A stretch of 64,000 bases of DNA from Marinobacter panjinensis (lineage in GTDB: Bacteria; Pseudomonadota; Gammaproteobacteria; Pseudomonadales; Oleiphilaceae), in the NCBI RefSeq assembly GCF_005298175.1, contig NZ_SZYH01000001.1, forward strand, positions 744,001 through 808,000, given 5' to 3'. This document shows, in pieces, positions 37,989 through 46,790 of this stretch (positions are counted from its first letter, which is position 1; each line of letters opens with the position of its first letter). A program made the translations under genes and the position numbers. The notes under the pieces are model-generated. The model saw only the letters and a list, made by a program, of their open reading frames with translations, had not been told where the DNA came from and made no database searches.

Positions 37989-38082
37989 CATTTTCGTTTT
38001 GTTATATTTCAGTTACTTATGGGCCCTCTGCCTTTAGGTGTGTAAACAGATCTGACATACCTGTAACCTGTTCGTATCACCT

Positions 38083-39567
38083 TCATATCACGAAAAGCCC
38101 GGTGAACTCGTGCACCGGTATGCTTTCCAGCGCCTTCTGGTCCTTACAAAGCTGGAATATCCGCTCACAGCGCTGTCCAGGGAATCGGGTGGCAAGATTG
38201 TTGCGGAATTTGTCTTCCAACAGCGGGATCCCCTCCTTTCTGCGTCGACGGTGGCCGATGGGGTATTCGACCGCGACTTTGTCGGTGCTGCTGCCATCCT
38301 TGAAGAACACCTGGATCGCATTGGCGATTGAGCGCTTGTCCTCTTCCAGGTACTCGCGTGTGTACCTTTCGTCTTCCACAACTTCCATCTTTTCACGAAC
38401 CTGGTCGATGACCGGATTGGCCTCATGAAAGCTGTCTTCGTAATGCTCGGCCGTCAGGCTGCCGAAGATCAGTGGCACTGCCGCCATATATTGCAGGCAG
38501 TGGTCCCTGTCCGCGGCGTTCGCCAGCTTACCTTGTTTGGAGATAATGCGAATGGCGGACTCTTGGGTGGTGATGACAATACGGTCAATCTCGTCTAGGC
38601 GGTCCTTGACCTGAGGGTGCAGGGTTACTGCTGCCTCTGCTGCAGTCTGGGCATGAAATTCCGCCGGGAAGGAGATCTTGAACAGGATGTTTTCCATCAC
38701 GTAGGACCCGAAGTCCTGAGGTAAGGTAAACTGCCGCTTGTCCTCAGGTTTGAGCTCCTGGTCTTTGTTGGTTTTGCTGAACAACACATCGTAAAAGCCC
38801 CATTGGGGCGCAGTCAGCGCGCTCGGAATGCCCATTTCTCCCCTCATGGCGATGTCGGCCAGGCGCACCGCTCGGGAGGTGGCGTCGCCTGCTGCCCAGG
38901 ATTTGCGGGAACCTGCGTTGGGAGCGTGACGGTAGGTGCGCAATGACTGGCCATCTACCCAGGCGTGGGACAGCGCTGATAACAGTTGCTCCCGGTTTGC
39001 GCCCATCAGTTTCGCGGTGACGGCCGTGGATGCCACCTTGACCAGCACCACGTGGTCCAGTCCTACCCGGTTAAAAGAATTTTCCACTGCCAGCACACCC
39101 TGAATTTCATGGGCCATGATCATGGCTTCGAGCACATCCTTCATGGTCAGGGGCGATTTGCCATCTGCCACCCTTTTTTGGGAGAGATGGTCAGCCACCG
39201 CAAGAATACCCCCCAGGTTGTCTGAGGGGTGGCCCCATTCGGCCGCAAGCCAGGTGTCGTTATAGTCCAGCCAGCGGATGATGCAGCCGATGTCCCAAGC
39301 GGCTTTTACCGGGTCGAGCCGGAAGGATGTTCCCGGAACGCGGGCACCATGGGGGACCACCGTGCCCTCAACGAGCGGGCCGAGGTGTTTGGTGCATTCT
39401 GGAAATCGCAGGGCGAGTAAGCCGCAGCCTATTGTGTCCATTAGGCAGTTACGGGCGGTGTTCCAGGCTTCTTTGCTTTTTATCCGGTAGCTGAGGGTGT
39501 AATCGGCAATGGTCTGGATGAGCTCATCGTAGTCGGGGCGTTCGTTGAGATCGAATGTTGCTGACAT
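38083..39567 (-). CDS. prpD: 2-methylcitrate dehydratase
   Basis: A 494-residue MmgE/PrpD family protein. It matches PrpD along its length, with the N-terminal [16 protein letters not shown] helix, [20 protein letters not shown] near residue 101, and [17 protein letters not shown] near residue 161. It dehydrates (2S,3S)-2-methylcitrate in the propionate pathway. AGGAG lies 9 bases before the ATG. It is about 6 kb away from prpF and the rest of the prp genes, so it must have its own promoter in the 39568-40014 spacer. Since acnD and prpF are present, the two dehydration routes are both encoded. Confidence 0.93.
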   Translation of the reverse strand: MSATFDLNERPDYDELIQTIADYTLSYRIKSKEAWNTARNCLMDTIGCGLLALRFPECTKHLGPLVEGTVVPHGARVPGTSFRLDPVKAAWDIGCIIRWLDYNDTWLAAEWGHPSDNLGGILAVADHLSQKRVADGKSPLTMKDVLEAMIMAHEIQGVLAVENSFNRVGLDHVVLVKVASTAVTAKLMGANREQLLSALSHAWVDGQSLRTYRHAPNAGSRKSWAAGDATSRAVRLADIAMRGEMGIPSALTAPQWGFYDVLFSKTNKDQELKPEDKRQFTLPQDFGSYVMENILFKISFPAEFHAQTAAEAAVTLHPQVKDRLDEIDRIVITTQESAIRIISKQGKLANAADRDHCLQYMAAVPLIFGSLTAEHYEDSFHEANPVIDQVREKMEVVEDERYTREYLEEDKRSIANAIQVFFKDGSSTDKVAVEYPIGHRRRRKEGIPLLEDKFRNNLATRFPGQRCERIFQLCKDQKALESIPVHEFTGLFVI

Positions 39568-40014
39568 TTAACTGTTCTCCTGATCCTGATGATTATTTGT
39601 TTGAGCCTAGTTGAAGAACCCGTGAAATTCAGTATGTATGTATCTATACTAACAATATATTTACTGAATATATGTCGTATTTACATACACAACAATAACA
39701 ACCAAAAGTTTTAACCGATGGTGATTTCAACGAATTAAATAATAAAAGATCCCCTGAAATCAGTGGATTTACGTTTGCTGACAAGCTATCACATAAATCA
39801 GTTTAAATTATTTTAATAAATAACCCCCACAGTATTTCTCTGATTTCAATTTAACTGCTTGTTTGCAATTCAGTTCTTTAAATCAGTCCCTTTTCGAAGC
39901 CGTAATGCTGCAACGTGGTTCTGATTGCCTTATCTCGCCTATAATCACCCCGCCAACGATGAACAACCCGTCAGTAAGCTTTAACAACGCATTAATAAAC
40001 GGCGTCGCTAAATC
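39568..40014. other. A+T-rich divergent intergenic region between prpD and the FAD oxidoreductase gene
   Basis: About 450 bases with no gene. It is strongly A+T rich and must hold the promoters of both divergent genes. Visible features are a TATGTA-rich segment (39628-39690) with related sequence in both orientations, and an inverted pair TGAAATCAG / CTGATTTCA near 39760 and 39840. No terminator or RNA gene was recognised. Confidence 0.5.
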
Positions 40015-41658
40015 ATGGAAATGCCAGTAAATAGCACCTCTACCGAGTCTGCAATTGCCGAATGGACCACTATTCTGGGCGAATCCGGTGTCGTTGTGGC
40101 CCGCGCAGCTCGAGCAGATGACGTCGGCGCCTCCACAATAGGAACAAAGCGCTCCATTCCGGCTGTGCTCCGCCCAGAGACCCGGGAGCAGGTCGCAGCG
40201 GTTCTGCAGGTCGCTCAACGGTGGCAGGTCGCTGTCTACCCTGTGAGCACCGGCAATAACTGGGGCTACGGCAGTGCCAATCCGGTCGAAGATGGCTGCG
40301 TCATCCTTGATCTTGGCGGGCTTGACCGTATTTCCGATTTTGATCCCGAGTTGGGCGTCGTCACCGTTGAGCCCGGCGTAACGCAAGGCGCTCTCAGAGA
40401 CTTCCTGGACCGCCATGACGGTAATTACCTAGTTCCGGTGACCGGCGCAGGCCCTACCTGCAGTATTCTTGGTAACGCGCTCGAACGGGGTTATGGCATC
40501 ACCCCCATCACTGACCATTTCGCTGCGGTGACGAAGCTGGAAGCGATTCTCCCCGACGGTACCCTTTACCGGACACCCCTCAGCGAACTTGGCGGTGCGG
40601 AAGTTGACGGTCTGTTCAAATGGGGCCTGGGTCCCTATCTCGACGGGCTATTCAGCCAGGGGAATTTTGGCGTGGTTGTGAATATAACCATCGCTCTTGC
40701 GCCAGTGCCCGACACCGTGACTGCATTTTTCTTTTCCACAAAAGACGACGCCAAACTGGAAGCACTGGTACCCACCGTTCGGGCTGTGCTACGGGCACTC
40801 GGCGGTTCGGTGGTGGCGATTAACCTGCTTAACAGCCAGCGCATGCTCTCGATGATGACGCCCTTCCCCGAAGATAAGGCCGTCGACGGCGTTCTGCCTG
40901 CTCACGAAATTGACGCTCTCGCCAACCGTCACGGTGTTCCGGCGTGGAGCGGGGTCGGCGCGATTTATGCTTCGAAAGAGGTAGCCAGGGCCGCCAGACG
41001 CACGCTACGGCGGCTTCTGGGCCCGGTGACTGACCGTCTTATCTTTATCAACCGGCGGAAAGTTGGCGCAGTGCGGAATATTGCCCGCGTACTGCCCGGC
41101 AGGCTGGCTACACGGGTGAAGGGCATGGCAGATACGCTCTCCGGCGCGCTGGAAATCATGCATGGCACCCCGAATGATGTCGCGCTGGCGCTGGCATATT
41201 GGCGCTCAGGCACCTTGCCGGAACCCGGACAACCAAAAAACCCCGCACGCGACGGTTGTGGGCTGATCTGGTTCGCGCCGCTGGTTCCGATTCGGGGAAA
41301 CGACGTTCGACGCTATATCGATATGATTGAGAGAATTTGCCCGCAGTACGGTGTCAACCCGCTGATTACGTTGACCACCGTGAATGATCGCTGCTTCGAC
41401 TCTACCGTTCCCCTGCTTTTTGACCGCAGGGACGCGAAAGCGACAGCGCGGGCCAATGATTGCTATCGCGCACTGTTCGACGCGGGGCAAAAAGAAGGTT
41501 TCCTGCCTTATCGCCTGAACATCGACGCGATGGGCATCCTGAATACCGGTGGCTCAGCTTTCACCCGACTTGCCAGTCAACTGAAAGCTGCAGTCGACCC
41601 CAATTGCATCCTGGCGCCCGGACGTTACGTGCCCAGGATAAAGCATTCCGAGGTCTGA
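40015..41658 (+). CDS. FAD-binding oxidoreductase, vanillyl-alcohol-oxidase superfamily
   Basis: A 547-residue flavoprotein. The FAD-binding PCMH domain covers about residues 45-240, with VYPVSTGNNWGYGSANP (pyrophosphate loop) and VTVEPGVTQGALRDFL; the C-terminal half resembles the cap and C-terminal lid of 4-cresol dehydrogenase/VAO enzymes and ends with the flavin motif DPNCILAPGRY. The substrate is unknown. No signal peptide is seen. Two ATGs (40015 and 40021) are possible and neither has a strong ribosome site. It lies 119 bases before the exosortase-associated acyltransferase gene on the same strand. Confidence 0.83.
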   Translation: MEMPVNSTSTESAIAEWTTILGESGVVVARAARADDVGASTIGTKRSIPAVLRPETREQVAAVLQVAQRWQVAVYPVSTGNNWGYGSANPVEDGCVILDLGGLDRISDFDPELGVVTVEPGVTQGALRDFLDRHDGNYLVPVTGAGPTCSILGNALERGYGITPITDHFAAVTKLEAILPDGTLYRTPLSELGGAEVDGLFKWGLGPYLDGLFSQGNFGVVVNITIALAPVPDTVTAFFFSTKDDAKLEALVPTVRAVLRALGGSVVAINLLNSQRMLSMMTPFPEDKAVDGVLPAHEIDALANRHGVPAWSGVGAIYASKEVARAARRTLRRLLGPVTDRLIFINRRKVGAVRNIARVLPGRLATRVKGMADTLSGALEIMHGTPNDVALALAYWRSGTLPEPGQPKNPARDGCGLIWFAPLVPIRGNDVRRYIDMIERICPQYGVNPLITLTTVNDRCFDSTVPLLFDRRDAKATARANDCYRALFDAGQKEGFLPYRLNIDAMGILNTGGSAFTRLASQLKAAVDPNCILAPGRYVPRIKHSEV

Positions 41659-41777
41659 TGAGCTGTAGCCTCGATACACCCGTAGTACGCCGTCAAATGG
41701 AGTTTAACCGGCGCCTTTTTATCACTGCGACTATCGCCCTAACAGCTCCCTGAAAGGGACAGAATGAGGATCCAGAA

Positions 41778-42617
41778 ATGAACACAGGGTTTGCACTCCA
41801 CCAAGAAACAGAAAACACAAAAGACCAGGAACTACCGGAAGACGTCAGTACTATTTTCAACTCGGTATTCAATGTCCAGTTGGCGACGTCTCCCGAGGTG
41901 ATCAACAAGGTCTTCGAGGTCCGGTATCAGGTCTATTGCATTGACCGGCATTTCGAAGACCCTGACTGCTTCGCCGATAAACGCGAGCACGATGCCTACG
42001 ACCCGCGATCCGCGCACGCTCTGATCCGACACCGAATAACGGGAGACAGCGTCGCCGCGGTTCGTCTCGTCATGGCGGGCGATAGCCCGGAGCAGTCCGA
42101 TTTTCCGATGGAAGGGCCCTGTATCCATCGGATGGACCAGCCTGCACGGGACGCCTTTGCAGGCGCACGCCGTGAGCAGATCGCAGAAATATCCCGCATG
42201 GCGGTCAGCCGGGAGTTCCGTCGGCGTCTGAATGAGGACGCTTCGGCCGCTGGCATCAGCGATTTTGCCTCCTATAGCGATTCGGAAAATGGCAGACGCG
42301 CCATGCCCTATATCAGCCTGGGGCTTTTTGCCGGCATTCTCCAGATGTCTGTCAGACACGGCATAACCCACTGGATGGCAATCATGGAGCCTGCACAGCT
42401 ACGCCTGTTGAAGCGATTTGGTGTGGAATTTGACCATGTGGGGCCTGTGATGGAGTACCACGGCCGTCGCCGTCCTGCCTTTACCGAAGCAGCGTCACTG
42501 ATTGACGGTATAAAGAAGCGTCGTCCAGACGTCTGGTCGCTGATTACTGACGATGGACGATACCTGCCGGCGAAACCGGATACCGCCGATCAGGTAAAGG
42601 AAAGGGAGGTTGCCTGA
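41778..42617 (+). CDS. PEP-CTERM/exosortase system-associated acyltransferase
   Basis: A 279-residue GNAT-fold protein of the autoinducer-synthase-like type (TIGR03694 family by pattern). It has FEVRYQVYCIDRHFEDPDCF near residue 50, AAVRLVMAGD near residue 95, and AEISRMAVSREFRRR near residue 140, the arrangement shared with LuxI-like acyl-ACP-using enzymes. These occur only in genomes with exosortases, but the product is not known. A ribosome site (GAGGA) precedes the ATG. It converges with a THxN PEP-CTERM gene across a two-way terminator. Confidence 0.87.
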   Translation: MNTGFALHQETENTKDQELPEDVSTIFNSVFNVQLATSPEVINKVFEVRYQVYCIDRHFEDPDCFADKREHDAYDPRSAHALIRHRITGDSVAAVRLVMAGDSPEQSDFPMEGPCIHRMDQPARDAFAGARREQIAEISRMAVSREFRRRLNEDASAAGISDFASYSDSENGRRAMPYISLGLFAGILQMSVRHGITHWMAIMEPAQLRLLKRFGVEFDHVGPVMEYHGRRRPAFTEAASLIDGIKKRRPDVWSLITDDGRYLPAKPDTADQVKEREVA

Positions 42618-42645
42618 CCCCACGACGGAGCCGGTCTGAAAACAA

Positions 42646-42674
42646 AAAAGCCCCCGCCAGAAGCGGGGGCTTTT
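42646..42674. terminator. bidirectional intrinsic terminator
   Basis: Arms AAAAGCCCCCGC and GCGGGGGCTTTT pair perfectly around a 5-base loop, with A and T runs on both sides. It lies between the convergent acyltransferase and PEP-CTERM genes and can end transcription from both. Confidence 0.9.
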
Positions 42675-42715
42675 ACTTTCAGCACTTTCGTCTAAACGTT
42701 ATAGCCGTTCAGACA

Positions 42716-43555
42716 TTATGCTTTTGCTGCTTTTTTCCTGCGTGACAGGCCAAGTCCGGCGAGGCCCAGGCCCAGCAGTGCCAGGGTGCCTGGCTCGGGA
42801 ACCTGAACCTCTCTAGCGGTAATACTGAACGAGGACTGGAAGGAGTTAGGTTGGCCCTCCGGGGTCAGAAGACCAACACATCCAGCATTGGCATTCGCCG
42901 CTGCACAGGCAGTGTCAGGCAACGTTGTCAGACCAGCTAGCTCAAGAAACACAGTGTAGAGATAACCGCCTTGAATGAACGACTGTCCCTCGAGCATTCC
43001 ACCAGAAAAGTCGCCCAAGCCTTCAATGCTCACAACGGTGAAAATGTCACCGCACGGCGTGGAGCCTTCATCGGCACAGGGTTCAGTTGCATTCGGCGTT
43101 TCTGTGAAGCGGGTATTGAAGGTAATAGGATCCAGTTCCTCGGTATTGCCGTCGGCGGCCGGATTCGGATACAGCGTCAGCGTGGAGGTCAGGTCAAACG
43201 ATAGCAGCGTATCAAAATCTAGATCGATAATGTTATTGGTATGGGTAAATACACCCCCGTTAACGGCGCCGCCGTTAGTTTCGAGTAATGGGAGGGGATC
43301 AGCTAATGAATCTACATCAGTAATTGCAACAGATGATCGATTCGCATCTCCAACTCCACCCCATGAAATCTCATTGGGGTCAGTAGTTTGGCTGCCGGTG
43401 TTACCATTTTGTTTGTCAGTGAATGTCGCGTTTGAGAAATTACTGTCAACCGTATAGTCCCAGAAGCCAATCGGATCCGCGATGGCAGATGCCGCACCGA
43501 GTGTTAAAGGCAGGACAATGGTCGATAGAAGGGTTCTTTTAAGTGCTGTGTTCAT
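42716..43555 (-). CDS. THxN family PEP-CTERM protein
   Basis: A 279-residue exosortase substrate. The signal peptide (LSTIVLPLTLGAASAIA) is followed by a beta-rich domain holding the family motif FTHTNNIID near residue 105, and two conserved cysteine pairs (EPCADEGSTPCGDI, DTACAAANANAGC). The tail is VPEPGTLALLGLGLAG then GLSRRKKAAKA, the classic PEP motif, helix and basic end. It should be exported by Sec, then cut at the PEP motif by the exosortase and placed on the cell surface or in the EPS. AGGAGAG lies before the ATG. Confidence 0.93.
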   Translation of the reverse strand: MNTALKRTLLSTIVLPLTLGAASAIADPIGFWDYTVDSNFSNATFTDKQNGNTGSQTTDPNEISWGGVGDANRSSVAITDVDSLADPLPLLETNGGAVNGGVFTHTNNIIDLDFDTLLSFDLTSTLTLYPNPAADGNTEELDPITFNTRFTETPNATEPCADEGSTPCGDIFTVVSIEGLGDFSGGMLEGQSFIQGGYLYTVFLELAGLTTLPDTACAAANANAGCVGLLTPEGQPNSFQSSFSITAREVQVPEPGTLALLGLGLAGLGLSRRKKAAKA

Positions 43556-43626
43556 AATGATCTCTCCTTGATTGTGAACGCTGGCAGCCGGAATTCAAGC
43601 CAGCGAGTCAGCGGTACTGATTCATA

Positions 43627-43642
43627 AGCATTAGCCATACCA
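43627..43642 (-). promoter_or_regulatory. sigma-54 promoter motif of THxN gene 1
   Basis: Read leftward: TGGTATGGCTAATGCT. The GG and GC pairs are 10 bases apart and TGG, the following A, G and GCT match the RpoN consensus. It lies 72 bases before the start at 43555, the same spacing as the stronger copy before the tandem paralogue. Confidence 0.6.
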
Positions 43643-43745
43643 TGTATTAAAAGTTGTTTCATTTAAATAACTTACACTTAGCGCCTGATTACCTTAGAGA
43701 TGCAGGTGTAAGTATCTTCGACATTCGATGCGCTTAAACACATCG

Positions 43746-43894
43746 CCTTAGGCGCCATGTGTACTTTCGAGCGATATTTAAAGGTGTCCGATTAGAATAA
43801 AAGCATTTAACCAAGTTGTCTTATAAGCATTATTTGATTAAAAACGAATTTCAAAACCAGACTAACGTGAAGACGCGTAAATTATTCTGACGCC
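43746..43894 (-). promoter_or_regulatory. conserved upstream elements of THxN gene 1
   Basis: Two short blocks are shared with the region upstream of the paralogue: CCTTAGGCGCCATGT at 43746-43760 and GCGTAAATTAT-TCT-GACGCC at 43875-43894. Their distances to the start codon (about 190 and 320 bases) are conserved in both copies. They may be activator sites for the sigma-54 promoter. The rest of the 660-base spacer is A+T rich with no gene seen. Confidence 0.5.
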
Positions 43895-44097
43895 AGTGGA
43901 TCAAAGCCGGGGTGTAAGCCTTTAGTGTAGATGTGTTGTGTATTTATACACATATTGTCTCAAATTCGTTACAACCAGAATCAGGCGACTTTTTCCCACC
44001 TGTTTTATATCGAATATTTTCTGACTGGTGCTTTTTTGCTCCAAGACACCCCGCATGTGCACCACGCCGTAGCAGCAGGGCTTAAGCTTATTGCGAT

Positions 44098-44144
44098 TGT
44101 CGGATTACGCCCTCCACTCTATGCCCTTCACGGGCAAATCCGAC
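44098..44144. repeat. REP-like palindrome, long subtype
   Basis: TGTCGGATTACGC opens the element and GGGCAAATCCGACC closes it, with an inner ATGCCCTTCACGGGC palindrome. The same inner block recurs at 51772-51823. It precedes the terminator of the second THxN gene. Confidence 0.6.
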
Positions 44145-44158
44145 CTTCTGAAGGGCAT

Positions 44159-44194
44159 AAAAAACCCCCGCCGACCCCTGGCAGGGGTTTTCTT
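44159..44194 (-). terminator. intrinsic terminator after THxN gene 2
   Basis: Arms AAAACCCC (44161-44168) and GGGGTTTT (44184-44191), with an inner GCC/GGC pair, flank a short loop. Read leftward a run of T follows. It lies just after the stop of the gene at 44217. Confidence 0.85.
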
Positions 44195-44216
44195 TTCAAA
44201 CGTTATGCCGTGGCAG

Positions 44217-45059
44217 TTATGCCGTGGCAGTTTTTTTCCTCCGAGAAAGCGCAAATCCAGTAAGGCCCAGTCCCATCAGCGCAAGTGTACCTGGCTCAGG
44301 AACGCTTACCGGAGTAGAGGCAATACGGAAGCGGGTCTGAAAGGTGTTTTCCTGGTTTTCAACGGTCTGAAGACCAACGCAGTCAGCCGGAGCACCGGCC
44401 ACATCGCAGGTTTCCCCGAGGGCGAATAGACTTTCCAGCTCAAGGAACACCGTGTAGCTGTAGTCGTCAATGGTGAACGACGGTGACGCGATCTCGAACC
44501 AGCCGTCGACATTCTTGGTACCATCCAACTCGTCGAGATTGTCGATGGTAAAAATATCATCACAGGCTTTCGGTGACGAACCTGCAAAGCAGCTGCTGGC
44601 ATTATTCTGCGTTTCGATGAACGACGTCTTGAAGGTAAGATCATCCAGCATCTGAACGTCACCGGTATTCGGTGTTGCGGCGTTCAGCGTCAGGGATGAA
44701 ATCAGGTCAAAACTGGTCAGCGTTGCGTAGCTGGAGCTGATGATATTGTTGGTGTGAGTGAAGGTTCCACCATTAACATAGCCGCCATTGGTGAACAGGC
44801 CACCTGTGCCGGATACATTCTCGATCGCAACCGATGACCGGTCCCCGGTATCAGTAAGATCAGCACTGCCCCATGACAGGTTTTGGTCTTCTGCGACGGC
44901 GGTGCCGCCTGAGCCTCCACCATTGAATTGCGCGTTAGCGAAGGTGTTGCCGACGTTATAACCCCACTCGGTAATCTCCGCTGCGTTGGCAGATTGCACA
45001 CCGAGTGCAAAAGGTACGACAAGCGACGACAAGAGTGTTCTTTTAAGTGCAGTGTTCAT
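44217..45059 (-). CDS. THxN family PEP-CTERM protein
   Basis: A 280-residue paralogue of the product of 42716-43555, starting with the same MNTALKRTLLSS segment. It has a signal peptide, the motif FTHTNNIISS near residue 105, cysteine pairs (SSCFAGSSPKACDD, ETCDVAGAPADC) and the tail VPEPGTLALMGLGLTG plus SRRKKTATA. It should be sorted by the exosortase to the surface. The ATG at 45059 is chosen by homology and its AAGGAGAG site; the frame opens at 45170 but those residues are not part of a signal peptide. Confidence 0.93.
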   Translation of the reverse strand: MNTALKRTLLSSLVVPFALGVQSANAAEITEWGYNVGNTFANAQFNGGGSGGTAVAEDQNLSWGSADLTDTGDRSSVAIENVSGTGGLFTNGGYVNGGTFTHTNNIISSSYATLTSFDLISSLTLNAATPNTGDVQMLDDLTFKTSFIETQNNASSCFAGSSPKACDDIFTIDNLDELDGTKNVDGWFEIASPSFTIDDYSYTVFLELESLFALGETCDVAGAPADCVGLQTVENQENTFQTRFRIASTPVSVPEPGTLALMGLGLTGFALSRRKKTATA

Positions 45060-45129
45060 ATTAATCTCTCCTTGATTACTGACGATGACCACTATACGGA
45101 AAGCAAGCGTGTCAACGGCCGCAACAGTA

Positions 45130-45145
45130 AGCAACATCCACGCCA
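45130..45145 (-). promoter_or_regulatory. sigma-54 promoter of THxN gene 2
   Basis: Read leftward: TGGCGTGGATGTTGCT, matching TGGCACG-N4-TTGCW except for AC to GT. It lies 71 bases before the ATG at 45059, placing the transcription start about 60 bases upstream of the gene. Confidence 0.75.
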
Positions 45146-45247
45146 TATTATTTATGTTCTTATATTTCATGCAGATACAATATTTTTTATATCAACTATA
45201 AATAAAAGCGTAATTATATTGGACAATATCTTATTATAAGAGCGGAA

Positions 45248-45394
45248 CCTTAAACGCCATGTATATTAATGCGGGGTATATAAATTACTATTTTGTAAAT
45301 AAGGCGCTTTAAAAAGCAGTTTTATTATTTAATTTTAATTATTAAGCAGATTTTCAGAAACATGGCCTATAAATGCGTAAATTATGTCGACGCC
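45248..45394 (-). promoter_or_regulatory. conserved upstream elements of THxN gene 2
   Basis: The blocks CCTTAAACGCCATGT (45248-45262) and GCGTAAATTAT-GTC-GACGCC (45375-45394) match those upstream of the paralogue at almost the same distance from the start. The second block lies against the prp terminator, so the duplicated unit reached at least this far. Confidence 0.5.
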
Positions 45395-45400
45395 GAGCAA

Positions 45401-45438
45401 AAAAGCCGGAAAAATCTCCTAAGACATTTCCGGCTTTT
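45401..45438 (-). terminator. intrinsic terminator of the prp operon
   Basis: Perfect arms AAAAGCCGGAAA and TTTCCGGCTTTT flank a 14-base loop; read leftward six T follow. It lies 34 bases after the prpF stop and ends the prpB-prpC-acnD-prpF transcript. Confidence 0.9.
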
Positions 45439-45471
45439 CTGTTTATTAAGGTTTACATTCCCAAACACACA

Positions 45472-46650
45472 TCAAAAGCTTCCGCCCGGTACTCGCACCC
45501 AACCTTCCATAAGCACACGCGCACTGCGGCTCATGATGGCTTTGGTGGCGGTCCACTGGCCGTTTACCTGGCTGGCTTCTGCGCCTACCTGCAATGTTCC
45601 GGACGGATGACCGAAGGTCACAGACGTCCGGTCACCACCACCGGCCGCCTGATTTACCAGTGTTCCCGGAACGGCGGCAGCGGTGGCGATGGCGACGGCG
45701 GCGGTTCCCATCATGGCATGGTGGAGCTTGCCCATGGAGAGGGCACGCACCAGTACATCGACATCCCCTGCCCCGATGGTTTTACCGCTTGATGATACGT
45801 AGTCCGACGGCTTGGCCACGAAAGCGACCTTGGGGGTGTGCTGACGGCTGGCAGCCTCTTCCACGCTCTTGATTAGGCCCATCTTCACGGCGCCGTGAGC
45901 GCGGATGGTTTCGAACATAGCCAGGGCTTCGGGGTTGCTGTTGATGTCATCCTGCAACTCCGTGCCTTTGTAACCGATGTCTTCTGCATTGAGAAAGATC
46001 GTAGGTATGCCGGCGTTGATCATGGTGGCCTTGAGTGTGCCTACTCCGGGCACTTCCAGGTCGTCCACCAGGTTGCCGGTGGGGAACATGGCGCCTTCGC
46101 CGTCGGCCGGGTCCATAAATTCGACCTGCACTTCGGCCGCCGGGAAGGTGACACCATCCAGTTCGAAATCACCGGTTTCCTGCACTTCCCCGTTGGTGAT
46201 GGGCACGTGGGCGACGATGGTTTTTTTGATGTTGGCCTGCCAGATGCGAACGGTGGCGGTGCCGTTTTCGGGAATTCGGTCTTTGCCAACGAAGCCACCG
46301 TTAATGGCAAAGGCACCCACGGCAGCGGTGAGGTTGCCGCAGTTGCCGCTCCAGTCGACAAAGGGCTTGTCGATGGAGACCTGGCCGAACAGGTAGTCCA
46401 CATCGTGGTCTGGCTGTGTGGGCGCTGCGAGGATGACCGTTTTACTGGTGCTTGAAGTGGCGCCGCCCATACCGTCGATTTGTTTCTGGTAGGGGTCGGG
46501 GCTGCCTATGACCCGGAGCAGGAGTTTGTCCCGGGCTTCGCCCGGGGTTTGACACGGTTCCGGGAGGTCTTGCAGGCGAAAGAAGACGCCTTTTGATGTG
46601 CCGCCACGCATGTAGGTGGCGGGGATTTTGATTTGGGGGGCGTTGGGCAT
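45472..46650 (-). CDS. prpF: 2-methylaconitate cis-trans isomerase
   Basis: A 392-residue PrpF family protein. It has the family start IPATYMRGGTSKGVFFR near residue 10, DGMGGATSSTSKTVI near residue 60 and a GNCGNLTAAVGAFAI motif near residue 100. It converts the trans-2-methylaconitate made by AcnD into the cis isomer used by aconitase, replacing PrpD in the pathway. AAAAAGG precedes the ATG. It is the last gene of the operon and lies 140 bases after acnD with a pair of REP-like elements between them. Confidence 0.93.
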   Translation of the reverse strand: MPNAPQIKIPATYMRGGTSKGVFFRLQDLPEPCQTPGEARDKLLLRVIGSPDPYQKQIDGMGGATSSTSKTVILAAPTQPDHDVDYLFGQVSIDKPFVDWSGNCGNLTAAVGAFAINGGFVGKDRIPENGTATVRIWQANIKKTIVAHVPITNGEVQETGDFELDGVTFPAAEVQVEFMDPADGEGAMFPTGNLVDDLEVPGVGTLKATMINAGIPTIFLNAEDIGYKGTELQDDINSNPEALAMFETIRAHGAVKMGLIKSVEEAASRQHTPKVAFVAKPSDYVSSSGKTIGAGDVDVLVRALSMGKLHHAMMGTAAVAIATAAAVPGTLVNQAAGGGDRTSVTFGHPSGTLQVGAEASQVNGQWTATKAIMSRSARVLMEGWVRVPGGSF

Positions 46651-46690
46651 GGGGTACCTTTTTGGATTGGGGGTCGGAATCGGGGTTGGG

Positions 46691-46780
46691 TGTCGGATTA
46701 CGCTTCGCTAATCCGACCTACGGGGTTCGTCGCCAACTCTGGCGTAGGTCGGATTAGGCCCAAAGGGCCGTAATCCGACA
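46691..46780. repeat. pair of inverted REP-like palindromes (prpF-acnD spacer)
   Basis: Unit 46691-46722 (TGTCGGATTACGC...TAATCCGACCTACG) and unit 46743-46780 (CGTAGGTCGGATTAGG...CGTAATCCGACA) are in opposite orientation, so each forms a hairpin and the pair can form a larger one. Confidence 0.75.
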
Positions 46781-46790
46781 CTTTCGCAGG

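Noticed and set aside
41698..41713. TGGAGTTTAACCGGC as a sigma-54 promoter for the acyltransferase gene
   Set aside because: The GG and GC spacing is right but the -12 half is CGGC, not TTGC, and it was not supported by a second copy.
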